A stretch of DNA of 53,500 bases, taken from positions 37,047 through 90,546 of the forward strand of contig CAUYUJ010019361.1 in assembly GCA_963575745.1 (NCBI GenBank), written 5' to 3'. Numbering within the stretch: position 1 is the stretch's first letter; each line of letters starts with the position of its first letter. This document shows, piece by piece, positions 1 through 9,580 of this stretch. The notes below the pieces were generated by a model. That model was given only the letters and a program-made list of their open reading frames with translations. It was not told the DNA's origin and did not search any database. The DNA is from Prorocentrum cordatum. Lineage: Eukaryota > Sar > Dinophyceae > Prorocentrales > Prorocentraceae. The translations under genes were made by a program, and so were the position numbers.

Positions 1-406
1 ACCCGCCCTCCATCCTTGAAATGACTGCGAACGTTGAAGGCGAAAGTGCGCGGCGCTAAAGCGAGAGGCATATTTTGAAAACCACCCGCCCTCCATTATT
101 TAAGCTGTTGCAGACGTCAAGCTTCAGGATCATAAGTGGTGAGGAAGTCTCAGGCGAAACGCCCGGCCCAACCCACCGACACGTCTGGGCTTGCAACATG
201 GAGAAGTGCTTTACAAGGAGAATGGGTGGAGGAGGAGGAGGAAAAGGGGGAGGAGGAGGAGGAGGAGGAGGAGGAGGAGGAGGAGGAGGAGGAGGAGGAG
301 GAGGAGGAGGAGGAGGAGGAGGGGGGGCGAGCAAAGAGGAGGGTACTGAGGGTACTGACAAAACGGGCACGTCATGGTGCCCCTCGCCCCACGGCGCAAT
401 TAGAGC
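1..406. other. Non-coding flank with a GGA tract
   Basis: Nothing here looks like a gene. The opening 11 bases (ACCCGCCCTCC) recur near position 82, so there is a short direct duplication. The stretch lies just 3' of the minus-strand retroelement tail. Positions 228-331 are an almost pure GGA tract, which makes long but meaningless poly-Glu, poly-Gly or poly-Leu frames. Confidence 0.6.
228..331. repeat. (GGA)n microsatellite
   Basis: About 100 bases of GGA with only a few interruptions. The same motif recurs around 4.2 (as TCC), 6.4, 23.4, 24.0 and 43.2 kb. Confidence 0.95.
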
Positions 407-1357
407 TCAATCGTTGTCGATAAGCTCGGGTGCCTCCTTGTGGGACCTCTGGCAGGACCTCTCCCACTGCACAAGATCATCAGGCGAGGCGAAACCATGC
501 AACTTGGCGACTGAGACGGCCTTAGGGCCCCGAAAGCGAAGGAGGCGAGAACTACCTCCCGCACCAGAAACTCTGGAATCAGGTCCCATGTGGCTGCCAG
601 CCGATACCTGACCCCCTACAGACTCGCTGCCTAGGCTCCCCGCAGCAACAGCAGCAGCAGAGCCCCCACCAGCGTCCAGCAGAGGACCCCGAACAGCTTT
701 CATCGCAAGGGTCGGTCCAAAGGCAGGGCCCACCCTGGCTTTGCCATGAGCGTGCCCTGGGAACAACGCCCGCTTCAGCTTAGACCGCTGGGTCTTGAGG
801 CCAGGATGTTTGGAGCCCTTACACTCCTCTCTGAAACCGCGCGCCGACGTGTGCGCAGAGGTCCCACAAACCTTGCAGAACAAAAGGTCTGTCAAGTCCT
901 GGCCTTGGTCGGTGACAAAGGCTTGCACCAGCGAGTGGCCTCTGACAACCCAGGGGACTCCAGAGGCAGAGACAAAGGAATCATCTACCTCACATGGTTC
1001 AGCATAGCCAGTCACGGTGGGCGGAGGATGGAGGCTCGGAGCGGGGCTAGGAGATTCGACCCCCTCAGCCAAGGACCAATCCCCGAAAGGCGCCACACCT
1101 TCTTCCAAACAGGCCTGAATCAGACCAGGGGGTAAATCAGCACCCGAAACTATGTCCGCAGTACCTACAAGATCCTGCGAGTCTAGTTGCTCCAGCTCTC
1201 CAAAAACTTCTTGGCATCTGCCCTGCCACTTAACAATGTCCGAGGCAATCCTGTCACGCCCAGAGACAAAATCTAGGTGATCCTGAGAAACGTTCCAGAG
1301 GCGGGCCCCTCTCTTGGCCAACTTATCAGCGAGCGAGCTACCTTTTTTATCCGCCAT
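407..1357 (-). pseudogene. LINE C-terminal part: RNase H end plus Cys-rich tail
   Basis: A 316-residue open frame and the longest intact piece of the element. Residues 9-18 read LADKLAKRGA, which looks like the last helix of a retroelement RNase H domain (usual form: A-D-x-L-A-K-x-G-A). A Ser/Pro-rich linker follows, then C161-x2-C164 with C179 and H169 nearby, a possible zinc knuckle, and a basic stretch at 188-200. The first codon is an ATG, but the RNase H match begins almost at once, so the frame is better read as the 3' end of a longer broken ORF than as a separate gene. It runs without a stop, so it is either the most recently intact part or was spared by chance. Confidence 0.6.
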
Positions 1358-1659
1358 TCCTCATGATCTGAGGTGGCGGCACCTAGGCTCCTGTGAGCCT
1401 CAACTTTACAGGGGCCAGCCTGCCGATGCCGCTCCACCAATCACCCCACACGCGACGACGAGGGCTGGGAGCCGAGGGGGCCATGCTGGAATCTGTCGCA
1501 CAGCCACGCGTGCCTGCACACTCCGCGTGGGCTTCCAGCGGGCGGTCGGCTCACCAGTCGCCGAATTGAGAGAGCACCCTTCGATCCCCATGTCCTCCCC
1601 GCCCCGAGCCGCCCGTCCCGGAGCCGCGCGGAGCGGCGCCGCGCCGTGCACGGCGCCGA

Positions 1660-2458
1660 TCAAGCTGCCAGCCGGGTCGATCTGAGCAACCGACCATCTT
1701 GCACGACTGAAGCCCTGAAGGTGGGAATGGAGCGCCGAGCCGCCCACGGAGACGGCACCCGAAGATTTCCACCCAGGGGAAAGCACTGGCAGGCCTGAGC
1801 TGATCCTCCTGAGGAACCTCCCTGCATGGGGAAGCAGAGAGGCGGTGAGGGGAAGAGGCGCCTGGCCATGAGCTCACCAGCTTCCTCCCCAATCTGCTTC
1901 ACATACTGAGCGGCCTGCATGACATGCCGCGGGCACTCCTCACGCCTGACCTGGAGACACCTGGGGCAATCGTAAAAGCGATGCCACATCAGACTGAGCC
2001 TCACCCCTAGAGTGCAACCGAGCTTGAGGCTCGAGGCCAATGGGATCCACCGACCAGGCTCCGAATGGCAGCAGCACGATGCTGCGACCAGCTGTCATCA
2101 AAGTCGTGATTGCTGAGACGGGCGAGGGGGGGCAATTGAGGGGAGAGACCCAGAGCGCTTGGAGTCTCTCCATCGCCATGATGTCAGAAGCCTGGAGCGC
2201 CAGAGGCCTGACAGGATCAACAAAGAAAGCATGAGAGAAGTCAGCAAGTTTGATCCCCCCCCCCCTCCCCCCCCCCAAGCCCGGGTCGCCAGAGCACATC
2301 GGCAGAGGGCAAGGCGCAGCCGATCCTGGCGAGAGACAGGACAGCAGCCTGAGACGGGCCGACGACTTGAGACCAAGGCCGATCTTTTTCCAGCAGACGA
2401 TGTGCTTCCTGCAGGCAGGCCTGCAGCGGACCAAGGCCCGGCAAGACCGACTGTACAC
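1660..2458 (-). pseudogene. LINE fragment between RT and RNase H tail
   Basis: Two overlapping minus-strand frames carry this part. The lower one (near 1870-2000) holds LMWHRFYDCPRCLQVRREEC, a WHR...CPxC...R pattern like that seen just C-terminal of the RT in many LINE polyproteins. The upper one, down to about 2060, is compositionally plausible but unrecognisable. A C-rich run at 2252-2277 probably marks an indel. The frame changes and lack of continuous coding mark it as decayed. Confidence 0.5.
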
Positions 2459-2465
2459 GCAGTGC

Positions 2466-3236
2466 TCACTGCTTGATCACGTCACAGACCACGACAGCCC
2501 AGGGATCTCCGGTGGCCCCTCTGGGGGTGACACGCAACCTGAGAGCAACCGAGGTGCTTGGAGGGACACGACCCTCCCCTCTGAGAGTGGCTAGCTTGAG
2601 AGCAGCAAGCTTAATGTCAGCAATGCCAGTGACGGCCGCCCCCCACACCGCCGTCGCCGCAGGAGAGCCCCCCCTGATAGTGCCGACACTTGCCCCCGCT
2701 TTCCTCAAGGCAAAAACACGCGGTGATACCGATGCTGCTATGGCCAGCCGTTTGTCTTGCTCCATGACAGTACGAGCAGCACCATTGTTGACATCTGCGC
2801 CAAGAACCCTGCCGCTGCTGAGCCTTTGCTCAGAGCTGAGATCCCACCTCTGGTTGGGGTCATCATCTAGGTCCACCGTGCCAGTCATGTAACCAGTCTT
2901 GCCCCAGTTAACTACTAGCTGTCGATGCTGCAGCGCGGCCACTAGATCCGACATGGCCTGAGGGAACTGCTCAAGCACATGTAGACGACCTCCACTGGCC
3001 TGCAAGGGGAAGTCATCTACCAAATTCTGAAACCTGACAGCCAGATACTTCCGCTGGAGAGAAACAATCACGGCGTGGACCAAAAGCTTGGCCAGAGCTA
3101 GCGCGCAGCTGCACCCAGCCGCGACGGCGCCATTAGCTCTGACTGCGTCTGAGACGGCAGTCTTCCACCGAGCACGCCTGGGCCACGGGCTGCCGGAGAC
3201 GGGGCCAGATTCTTCCCCTAACCGAGGCCAGAACAA
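2466..3236 (-). pseudogene. Reverse transcriptase core (motifs B-D), partial
   Basis: A 256-residue frame with the catalytic half of a reverse transcriptase palm. AGCSCALALAK (residues 40-50) fits motif B, RFQNLVDDFPLQASG (68-82) fits motif C with the two catalytic Asp at 74-75, and LVVNWGKTGYM fits motif D. A thumb-like region follows. The usual Tyr or Phe before VDD is Leu here. Motif A and the finger motifs are missing from this frame; the DNA between 3236 and 3330 does not continue it, so part of the enzyme is deleted or out of frame. It would make cDNA from element RNA if whole; as it is, it is a remnant. Confidence 0.75.
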
Positions 3237-3329
3237 TCGGCCGAACTCCCGAGGTAGGGGCCGGTTTGCCCAAAAAGAAAATCAAAAGGGTCCAGAGCTC
3301 TAAATATTCTGGACCCTGCTCCCAACGCA

Positions 3330-3890
3330 TTAAAATATAATATACAGGAGCGCTTGCTTGTAACTATCGGGGGGCCACAACGCCCGACGCGGATGCAAGT
3401 GATCCCATCCTAGCCCACACGAGCCAGAGTAGGACGACAAGATTTCATTAAGCTGCGCGATGGTGACCCTCGGAAGCGACGCCCAGGGACCCAGACCACC
3501 AGGAACAAGGAGGCCCCGAGACGGAACCGAGGCCTCCGAAGGCCTGGATGGGGACCACCCCAGGACCCCAGTCCCCAGGAGGAACTTCACCATCACGCTC
3601 GGGAGCGTTCCACAACGGCCCCCACTGTTCAAGCAGACGATCGACCGCATGCTGACCTTCAACAGGGAGCGACGGCAAGACGTCCGCGGCTTTCGTGTAG
3701 ATCTGAGTCTCAGGCAGAGGCTCTCGAACATAACAATAGGCAGCCCCCCCCCCCTTGATCTTCGGCCGCAGCTTTGGCCCGGGCCTCCCAGGCCGACGCG
3801 CCGGCGGCTCTTTCTTTGCTCTGGAGGCGAGAGAGGCGACCCTTCAAGCCCGGGAGGGACCCCAGAGCCCCGCCCCCACCATCAGTTAAG
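3330..3890 (-). pseudogene. LINE segment between endonuclease and RT, frameshifted
   Basis: Three short frames carry recognisable linker and finger sequence. Around 3770-3860 there is a basic, Ala-rich helix (RLQSKERAAGASAWEARAKA), around 3600-3660 a WGPLWN segment, and around 3390-3460 QLNEILSSYSGSCGLGWDHL followed by HPR, which looks like the G-x-D-x-x-x-P-R region at the start of a LINE RT. The pieces lie in different frames, so at least two frameshifts separate them. Beyond their order there is no independent proof of identity. Confidence 0.5.
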
Positions 3891-3919
3891 AGTTGCACTA
3901 ATAGATCATTCCTGGAATA

Positions 3920-4290
3920 GAAGGATTGCAAAAAAAAACGATTGCAAAAAAAAACCCTGGATTGCAAAAAAAAAAAAAAAAAAAAAAAAACAAAAAAAAA
4001 AAAAAACCAAGGATGCAAAAAAAATCCTTCGTTCCACTGCCCCAGGTCGGAGTCCCGAGGCCAGTCTGGCAGAGCAGCACGCAGGCAACTGTGAGGCCTG
4101 CACGCGGGGCAGCCAGAGCCTGGAAACCTTTCGCCCGGGACTCCGAGCCGATAGCATGCAGGCGCATGCAGCCGAGCAGAAGGAAGCAATCCTCCTCCTC
4201 CTCCTCCTCCTCCTCCTCCTCCTCCTCCTCCTTCCTCCTCCTACTCCTACCTCCTCCTCCTCCTCCTCCTCCTCTCCTCCTCTGGGGACC
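3920..4290. repeat. A-rich run and TCC tract inside the LINE
   Basis: Positions 3929-4023 contain several A runs (longest at 3967-3990 and 3992-4005). Positions 4190-4275 are an almost pure TCC tract. Both interrupt the coding order of the retroelement and look like later insertions or expansions. Confidence 0.85.
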
Positions 4291-4307
4291 TAGCCCACTT
4301 CCTTCCG

Positions 4308-5239
4308 TCAACCGCGAGAATCGCTGAGATTCAGCGGGCCGGGCGCAATCTGCTGCCACATGCTGAACTTGAAGACCGTCAGCTCGCCCCGAGTGGGCCG
4401 TGGAGCATCGAGTGGAGACGTCATGAAAGTCCAGGAGGTACTCCTCGACATGGCGGAACCAGAGTTGACAGGCCACTTGAAGATCAGAAGGCAATTCCTC
4501 TCAAAGTCTCCATGCCCAGTCACTGAGTGCTCGTTCTGTTGGCGCTGGCCTAGCAGGCGCTGGTTTATCAATCGGAAACTTCATGGGCAGGAGGGCTGTA
4601 GGCACCTTGGCCTCCACTGAGAGACCTTTGAGCAGCAGACTCACAGGTGGGTGAGGGCGCGGCGGCGCTCCAGCGATGCCCTTGACGACGCGAACGAGCG
4701 GCGTGAGGACCCTGCTTCGCACAAAGGAGTCTAATTCACGAGCTCCGAAAGTGGGTTGGCCTGACTAGAACGCATCAGCCTTGGCCGTGGCAGCCCACTT
4801 CTGCGTGTCCTCTGGGACTGAATTCCAATCCGCTCCAATGGTCTTCGGGAAAGGCAGAGAGCCCCCTGCCTGGAAGAGACTGCCAAGTAGATCAATGTTG
4901 GCCCCTGCGAGCCCGATGCTGGTGTGAAGGTGCACTGAGACCACAGCGACAGGAATGGAGAGGCCGATGTTGACTGACGTGGCCGCAACTCTGGAATTCG
5001 AAAGGTCTCCTTGTGCCAATTTCAAAAAGATCCGCTGCGAACCTGCTGGGAACTGCACAGCCTGCACTCGACTCTGCGGGCCCAACACCTGTGCTGTCCG
5101 CCAGAGGCATGGAGACCTTGAAGCCTTGCTGGGTACACCACTTGCGAGCGCTGGCCCGCCGAAAAAGCATCCTTGAGACGATGCTCTTTAAGGGGCAGAA
5201 TGTCGGGAAGACGGTTTTGTTCCTCACCTTGAAGATCAT
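4308..5239 (-). pseudogene. AP-type endonuclease domain of the LINE, frameshifted
   Basis: Pieces of an exonuclease/endonuclease/phosphatase (EEP) domain in at least three frames. From N to C: ARKWCTQQGFKVSMPLADST with GPAESSAGCAV (about 5040-5150), then AVVSVHLHTSIGLAGANIDL and GADWN (about 4810-4960; the GxDWN signature), then PPRPHPPVSLLL (about 4630-4680; the C-terminal H-x-P-V-x-L with the catalytic His). In an intact element this domain nicks target DNA to prime reverse transcription. The order and spacing fit the family, but the frame changes rule out activity. Confidence 0.65.
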
Positions 5240-6318
5240 GTGTGGCCCACTGCTGCATGACTTGAGCAGAGGCCCAGGCCCGTAGGTTGAGCGTCCATAT
5301 GAGCAGGTCTGATGGCACTCTGCTGCCCCAACTTCTGCGGCTTGCCGTGGGCTGCAATGTCGGCCAGGAAGCGCTTGAGCTGTTCAGGGTCATCTGCTGC
5401 AGCCACTTCTGCGGCCTTGAGCTTGTCGCGGAGCTCGCTGTCCTCGTGGTCGAAATTCATGGGCCCTGCACTGGCAGAAGCAGCGCTAGGAGGAGCTGCA
5501 GACTAAGTAGCACCTGGACCAGCAGACGGGGGAGCAGCGCTGGCTGCGGGCGGCTTCGGAAGCTGCGCCTGAAGCTCCTCCTTCTTGACGGGGGCCGCCT
5601 GGAGCAACCCAGCTGCGTCCAGCCCGAAACGCCCTGCGCACTTGCGCACCGCATTGTCCATGACCTCGAGCATCGCAAGCGCGTGGGCTGGATTGACTTC
5701 TTCTGGTCCCGTGGGCGGCTGTGGGAGAACCGACTTGGACTGAGCTTCCTTGATGTAGAATTCAATTTGGCTGAGTGTGTCCTGATGGGTCTTGGACTGC
5801 GCGAGCTCTGCGTCGTAGATGCGCTGCGCCTCCTTCAGCGCCTCCCTCGCCTCCTTGACCCTCTCCTCAGACTTCTCAATATGCTTCTTCTTGTGGGTGC
5901 GCCTCTGGAGAAGATCTTGCAAGCTCTTGACGCTGAGATCTGGAGACCTTTTTCTTTGAGCAACTTGAAGAGATCGTCATTGGACAAGGCTGCCGCGGCA
6001 GCTGCCTTGCCCCACTTGCCTACGCTGCCACCTTTCCCCCCATCTTGGACGAGCCGCGGTGGTCCACTGAGCCAGCGGTTGGGGGTTGGCGACGCTTTGG
6101 CATTCTGTTTAGCACGCTGATGGTTGAGAACATGCTGCGGTGCCTTCGAGCCACAATCTCGACGGGTCGACCTGAAGGGAAAGTTGTCGAAAACGCAGCT
6201 CGGGTTGGCTTTGGGCCGCCTGCCACGGAGGCCCATTGCCGCCTCGATTCATGAAAACATTGGGATGGCTCGGTCCAGCTGGCGCCACTTTCAAGTGCGC
6301 TGGACCAAAGGTTCGCAA
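5236..6318 (-). pseudogene. LINE N-terminal part: Cys motif and gag-like coiled coil
   Basis: The frame from 6236 holds CVFDNFPFRSTRRDCGSKAP, which looks like a damaged RanBP2-type zinc finger (first Cys pair reduced to single Cys), then a Gly/Ala-rich stretch and LSNDDLFKLLKEKG. A frameshift near 5940 leads into a strongly helical, charged coiled coil (5922-5700; KSEERVKEAREALKEAQRIY) and a Pro/Ala-rich linker. A single in-frame TAG at 5503-5505 is followed in the same frame by MNFDHEDSELRDKLKAAEVA. One stop and two or more frameshifts make it non-functional. The likely role is nucleic-acid binding in the element's particle. Confidence 0.6.
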
Positions 6319-6349
6319 ATCAGCTCGAAACCTTCAGCCAAAATTGCTA

Positions 6350-6535
6350 CGGAGGAAGAGGAGGAGGAGGAGAAAGAGGAGGAGGAGGAGGAGGAGGAGG
6401 AGGAGGAGGAGGAGGAGGAGGAGGAGAAAGAGGAGGAGACGAAGTGCGGAGGAGGAGGTCAGGAGGAAGTGGAGGAGGAGGAGGGAGGAGGAGGAGGAGG
6501 AGGAGGAGGAGGAAGAGGAGGAGGAGGAGGGCTGT
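6350..6535. repeat. (GGA)n tract
   Basis: GAG/GGA triplets with a few interruptions. They give spurious poly-Glu and poly-Arg frames on the plus strand. Confidence 0.95.
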
Positions 6536-6599
6536 CTGTCTCCTCGGGGGCGGGCGTGGGGATGCGAAAGGCGACGGCGAAGGCCCCCAGCGGGGTCGA

Positions 6600-6870
6600 G
6601 GTCACAACCCCCGGACCCCCCCTGGGACCCCCCCCCCTCTCCTCTTTCTCGCCTCCTCGTCCTCCTCCTCCTCCCTTTCTTCCTCCTCCTCCTCCTCCTT
6701 CTCCTCCTCCTGGGCCCGGGGCCAGGGCCAGGGCCCTGGCGCTGGGGTTGGGGCCGGGTCTGGGGCCAGGCCCGGGGACAGGGCCAGGGCCAGGGGCGAT
6801 CGGGTCAGGTCCCAACGACCAGACGGTCCAGATCCCAGTCGGTGAGTAAGCCGGAACGGTAAAGCTTTGT
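6600..6870. repeat. C-rich, TCC and GGGCCAGG repeats; GGTCCAGATCCC motif
   Basis: C runs, then TCC units (6650-6712), then GGGCCAGGGCC-type units (6715-6800). Around 6815-6840 is ACGGTCCAGATCCCAG, whose reverse complement CTGGGATCTGGACCGT recurs several times at 20100-20160, so a dispersed repeat is present in opposite orientation. Confidence 0.7.
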
Positions 6871-7019
6871 TCTTGTATGATCGTCTTGGCAATGACAGCA
6901 TAATAGTTTCCTTTAAACCGTTAAGGGAATTCACTCGGTTTTCATAGTGCACAGTTGAGATCTAGACCCTGTCACTGCGCTATGATATGCGAGGTCTAAG
7001 TACTCCAGGAGGGCCCTAT
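6871..7019. other. No feature seen
   Basis: Mixed sequence with lower GC than its surroundings. No coding pattern or repeat was recognised. Confidence 0.5.
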
Positions 7020-7460
7020 ATAGGCCCAAGGCATACAAGACGTCAGTGCATACGAACGTATACGAAACGCATACGAAACGTATATCAAACGTATACGGGA
7101 CGCATGGGGCGCGCATTCGAAAGTTTACAGAAACGAATTCGGCACGTACGCGGAACGTTACAGAATCGCATGCGGAACGTATGCCCGACGTACGCGAAAC
7201 GTATATGCAGCGTTTATGCCACGTGTATGATGGTAAACACCCCTCAGGAATCCTCACACATCCTATACGAATCCGTCAGGAATCCTTCAGGAATCCTTCA
7301 GGAATCCTTCAGGAATCCTCAGGAATCCCCCAGGAATTCTGAGGGGAATCCTGGGGGGAATCCCTCGTAAATCTTTCGGGGCCCTTCAGAAATCTCGGAG
7401 AATCCACAGGAGTCCATCAGGCATCCTTCAGGAATCTATTAGGAAGCTGTACGACGCCTT
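7020..7460. repeat. Degenerate CGTATACGAAA and AGGAATCCTTC arrays
   Basis: Positions 7025-7215 repeat a loose 10-12 base unit around CGTATACGAAACG, rich in self-complementary GTATAC. Positions 7235-7460 repeat AGGAATCCTTC, clearest at 7270-7335. The second motif returns at 19775-19960. Confidence 0.85.
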
Positions 7461-7635
7461 TTTAGGAACTCCCTAGGTATCCCTGCAGGAATTTAGCGCC
7501 GCAGGAACTGGCCCGAGATGGCTCACGGCACCCTTCGCTCATGGGAACCTTGGCGTTAAGAGGTTGTTGCGCCACCGCTCTTTGTTGGGAGCCCTGGTGT
7601 TCAGAGACTTCTACGTTGCCGTTCGCTCGTGGGTG
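7461..7635. other. No feature seen
   Basis: Unique-looking sequence between two repeat arrays; no convincing coding frame. Confidence 0.4.
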
Positions 7636-7850
7636 TGCCGCGTGGGCTTTTGGGGCGCCACGAGGGCCCGATGACGGGCCAAGAGGGTCACCAGAGATTC
7701 CCAAGACGGTGGAAAAAGGGCCCCGAGTCGTCGAACGATCGGTCCAAGACGCCCAAGATGGCCCCCAGACGACCCAAGATGCCCCCAAGACGCCCCAAGA
7801 GGTATTCAAGAAACCTTCCGAGAGGGCCCCAAGAGACAAAACACACCTAT
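7636..7850. repeat. Degenerate CCAAGA(T/C)GCCC repeat
   Basis: Loose units of about 10-12 bases built on CCCAAGACG and CCAAGATGGCCCC. It is the reverse complement of the TTGGGG-rich repeats that lie next to genes A, B and C. Confidence 0.7.
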
Positions 7851-7949
7851 ATTGTTTATAAGTTTTTGAAATGTTGCTCGCTCTTGGGAGTCTTGGTGTG
7901 AAGAATTTGTTACGCCACTGGTGAGGTCGTCGGAACCATGGTGCAATTT

Positions 7950-8937
7950 GTCGCCGCGGTTGGTCGGTCGGAATACGCAGAAAGGGGGGAGCCACGAGGG
8001 GAATGAAGGGAGTACGTGGGGGCCGCGGTCGGGCAGGGGGAGGCCGCGGTCGGCCGGTCGGTCGGAGTTAAGCAGAGGGGGGGCCACCGGGGGTTGAAGG
8101 GGGGGAACACGGGGGGCCACGGTGGGGCAAGGGGGGGGGGCACGGCCGGTCGGTCGCAATAAGCAGAAGGAGTAGGGGGGGGCAGGACTGGACAAGGGGG
8201 GGGGGCACGGGGGGCCACGGTATGGGAGCAGAGGGGGGAGAGGGGAGCGCGTCGCGGTCGGTCGGGAGTAGGAGCGGCTGATGTGTGCGACCACGCGAAG
8301 TCGAACGACGGCACGGGGGGCACGGTCGGGCAGGGCGCCAGGCAGGGCGGGTGCACGGGGCGGAAGGGGTGCGGGGGGGTGCGCGGGGGACGGGAAGGCA
8401 CGGTCGGGGCAAACCGGGGGGGGCACGGTCGTCGGTCGGTCGGAAGAAGCAGGCGGGGGCCACGTGGCTGAAGGGGCGGCGGGGGGGAGCAGGGAGACGG
8501 GGCGCGGTCGGTCGGTCGGTCGGGATCAGCAGACGGTGGCCACGGGGCGGAGGGGTGCGGGGAGGAGCAGGGGACGAGAGGGCACGGTCGGGCAAGGAGG
8601 TGGCACGGTCGGTCGGTCGGTCGGTATAATAAGCAGACGCGGTGGCCACCGGGCGGACGGGTGCTGGGAAGAAGGGGGGCGGGAGGGCACGGTCGGGCAA
8701 GGGGGGGCATTGTCAGTCGGTCGGTCGGAATAAGCAAACGGGTGCCATGGGGCGGAGGGGCGCGGGGGGGGGGGGGGCACGGTCGGTCGGTCGGTCGGAA
8801 GAAGCGAACAGGGGCCACGTGGCGGAGGGGTGCGGGGGGGAGCAGGGGGACGGGAGGGCACGGTCGGGCAAGGGGGTGCACGGTCGGTCGGTCGGGATAT
8901 GCAGGCAGGGGCCACGGGGCGGATGGGGCGCTGGTGA
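7950..8937. repeat. GGTCGG satellite array
   Basis: Roughly ten units of about 70-120 bases. A typical unit has CACGGTCGGTCGGTCGG, then AATAAGCAGACGGG, a GGCCACGGGGCGGAGGGG block and a long G-rich segment ending in GGGCAAGGGGG. The unit length varies because G and GGTC runs expand. A second array of the same family lies at 19118-19445. This one runs straight into the tail of the 90-bp satellite element at 8938. Confidence 0.85.
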
Positions 8938-9060
8938 GCCCATTTGGGCACACCCCTCACACGTTTCGTGGCCCCATAGAGAGTTCCACCGAAAACGGTA
9001 CTCACAACAGCGGAATTCGGGACTGCATATAGTTGGATCCTTCGTCAGGCAAATTGTTGT
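8938..9060 (+). mobile_element. Solo tail of the 90-bp satellite element family
   Basis: Starts with one diverged 90-bp-type unit (CCCATTTGGGCACACCCCTC, then CACGTTTCGTGGCCCCATAG). It ends in the family tail: ACTCACAACAGCGGAATT, GACTGCATATAGTTGGATCC, TTCGTCAGGC. The same tail closes the arrays at 17.5 and 35.7 kb and, in shortened form, at 38.1 kb. The family head is absent here; a GGTCGG array takes its place. Confidence 0.75.
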
Positions 9061-9580
9061 TTGTGTTGTAGTCTGCAACGGGAGTTCGGCTGAGTCGTGC
9101 AACCATGCAATGCACGCGGGTCGTCGCATCGGGCTCGCCGTTTTTTTCACTTGAAGCTTTGACGGGTGTTTTCTATTTGTCCCCCCTGCTGCCTGGCCCT
9201 TGACACCGTAAGTTGATATTCAGTAGCGTCATAAGCGCTATTTCGTGGACGACAGTAGGCTATCTCGGATACAGGGCATGATCCTCGGATGTTTGGCCAT
9301 CGGCAGGTCGGAGCGGAAATGATACGTGTCGCCACCAGGACGCCATCGCTACCCATGATCATTCAACCTATTCCTTATGCCATCGTCCCAATTCCTTGCT
9401 CTGGCTCCTCAGCCCCGTGCTCCTCCCTCTATCTCGTTCGCATCTTTCACCTCGCTCCTGAAGCTGGGTGGTTCATGGCCAGTCTGGCTCAACACCGAGC
9501 CGCGCTGCCGATTCATCGGCTATGCTGCCAGTAGCAATTGTGTGAGCTCTGTTTTGCAAAACCAACCACTTTCATGCCAG
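9061..9580. other. Upstream region of gene A
   Basis: Unique sequence with no repeat array and no clear coding frame. The last bases before the gene, CCACTTTCATGCCAG, form a short pyrimidine-containing tract ending in AG directly before the ATG. That is a possible splice or trans-splice acceptor. Confidence 0.4.

Larger units (their letters stand above)
407..6318 (-). mobile_element. Degenerate LINE-like non-LTR retrotransposon
   Basis: Read on the minus strand from 6318 down to 407, the pieces come in LINE order. First is an N-terminal Cys-containing and coiled-coil (gag-like) part, then an AP-type endonuclease, a reverse transcriptase with motifs B, C and D, a WHR...CPxC segment, and an RNase H-like end with a Cys-rich tail. 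Each part is in a different frame from its neighbour, with at least one in-frame stop (5503-5505). A-rich and TCC simple repeats sit inside it at 3930-4290. The order and motifs are seen directly; assignment to the LINE class follows from that order. It cannot be functional as it stands. No target-site duplication or 3' poly(A) tail was identified, so the ends are approximate. Confidence 0.82.
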
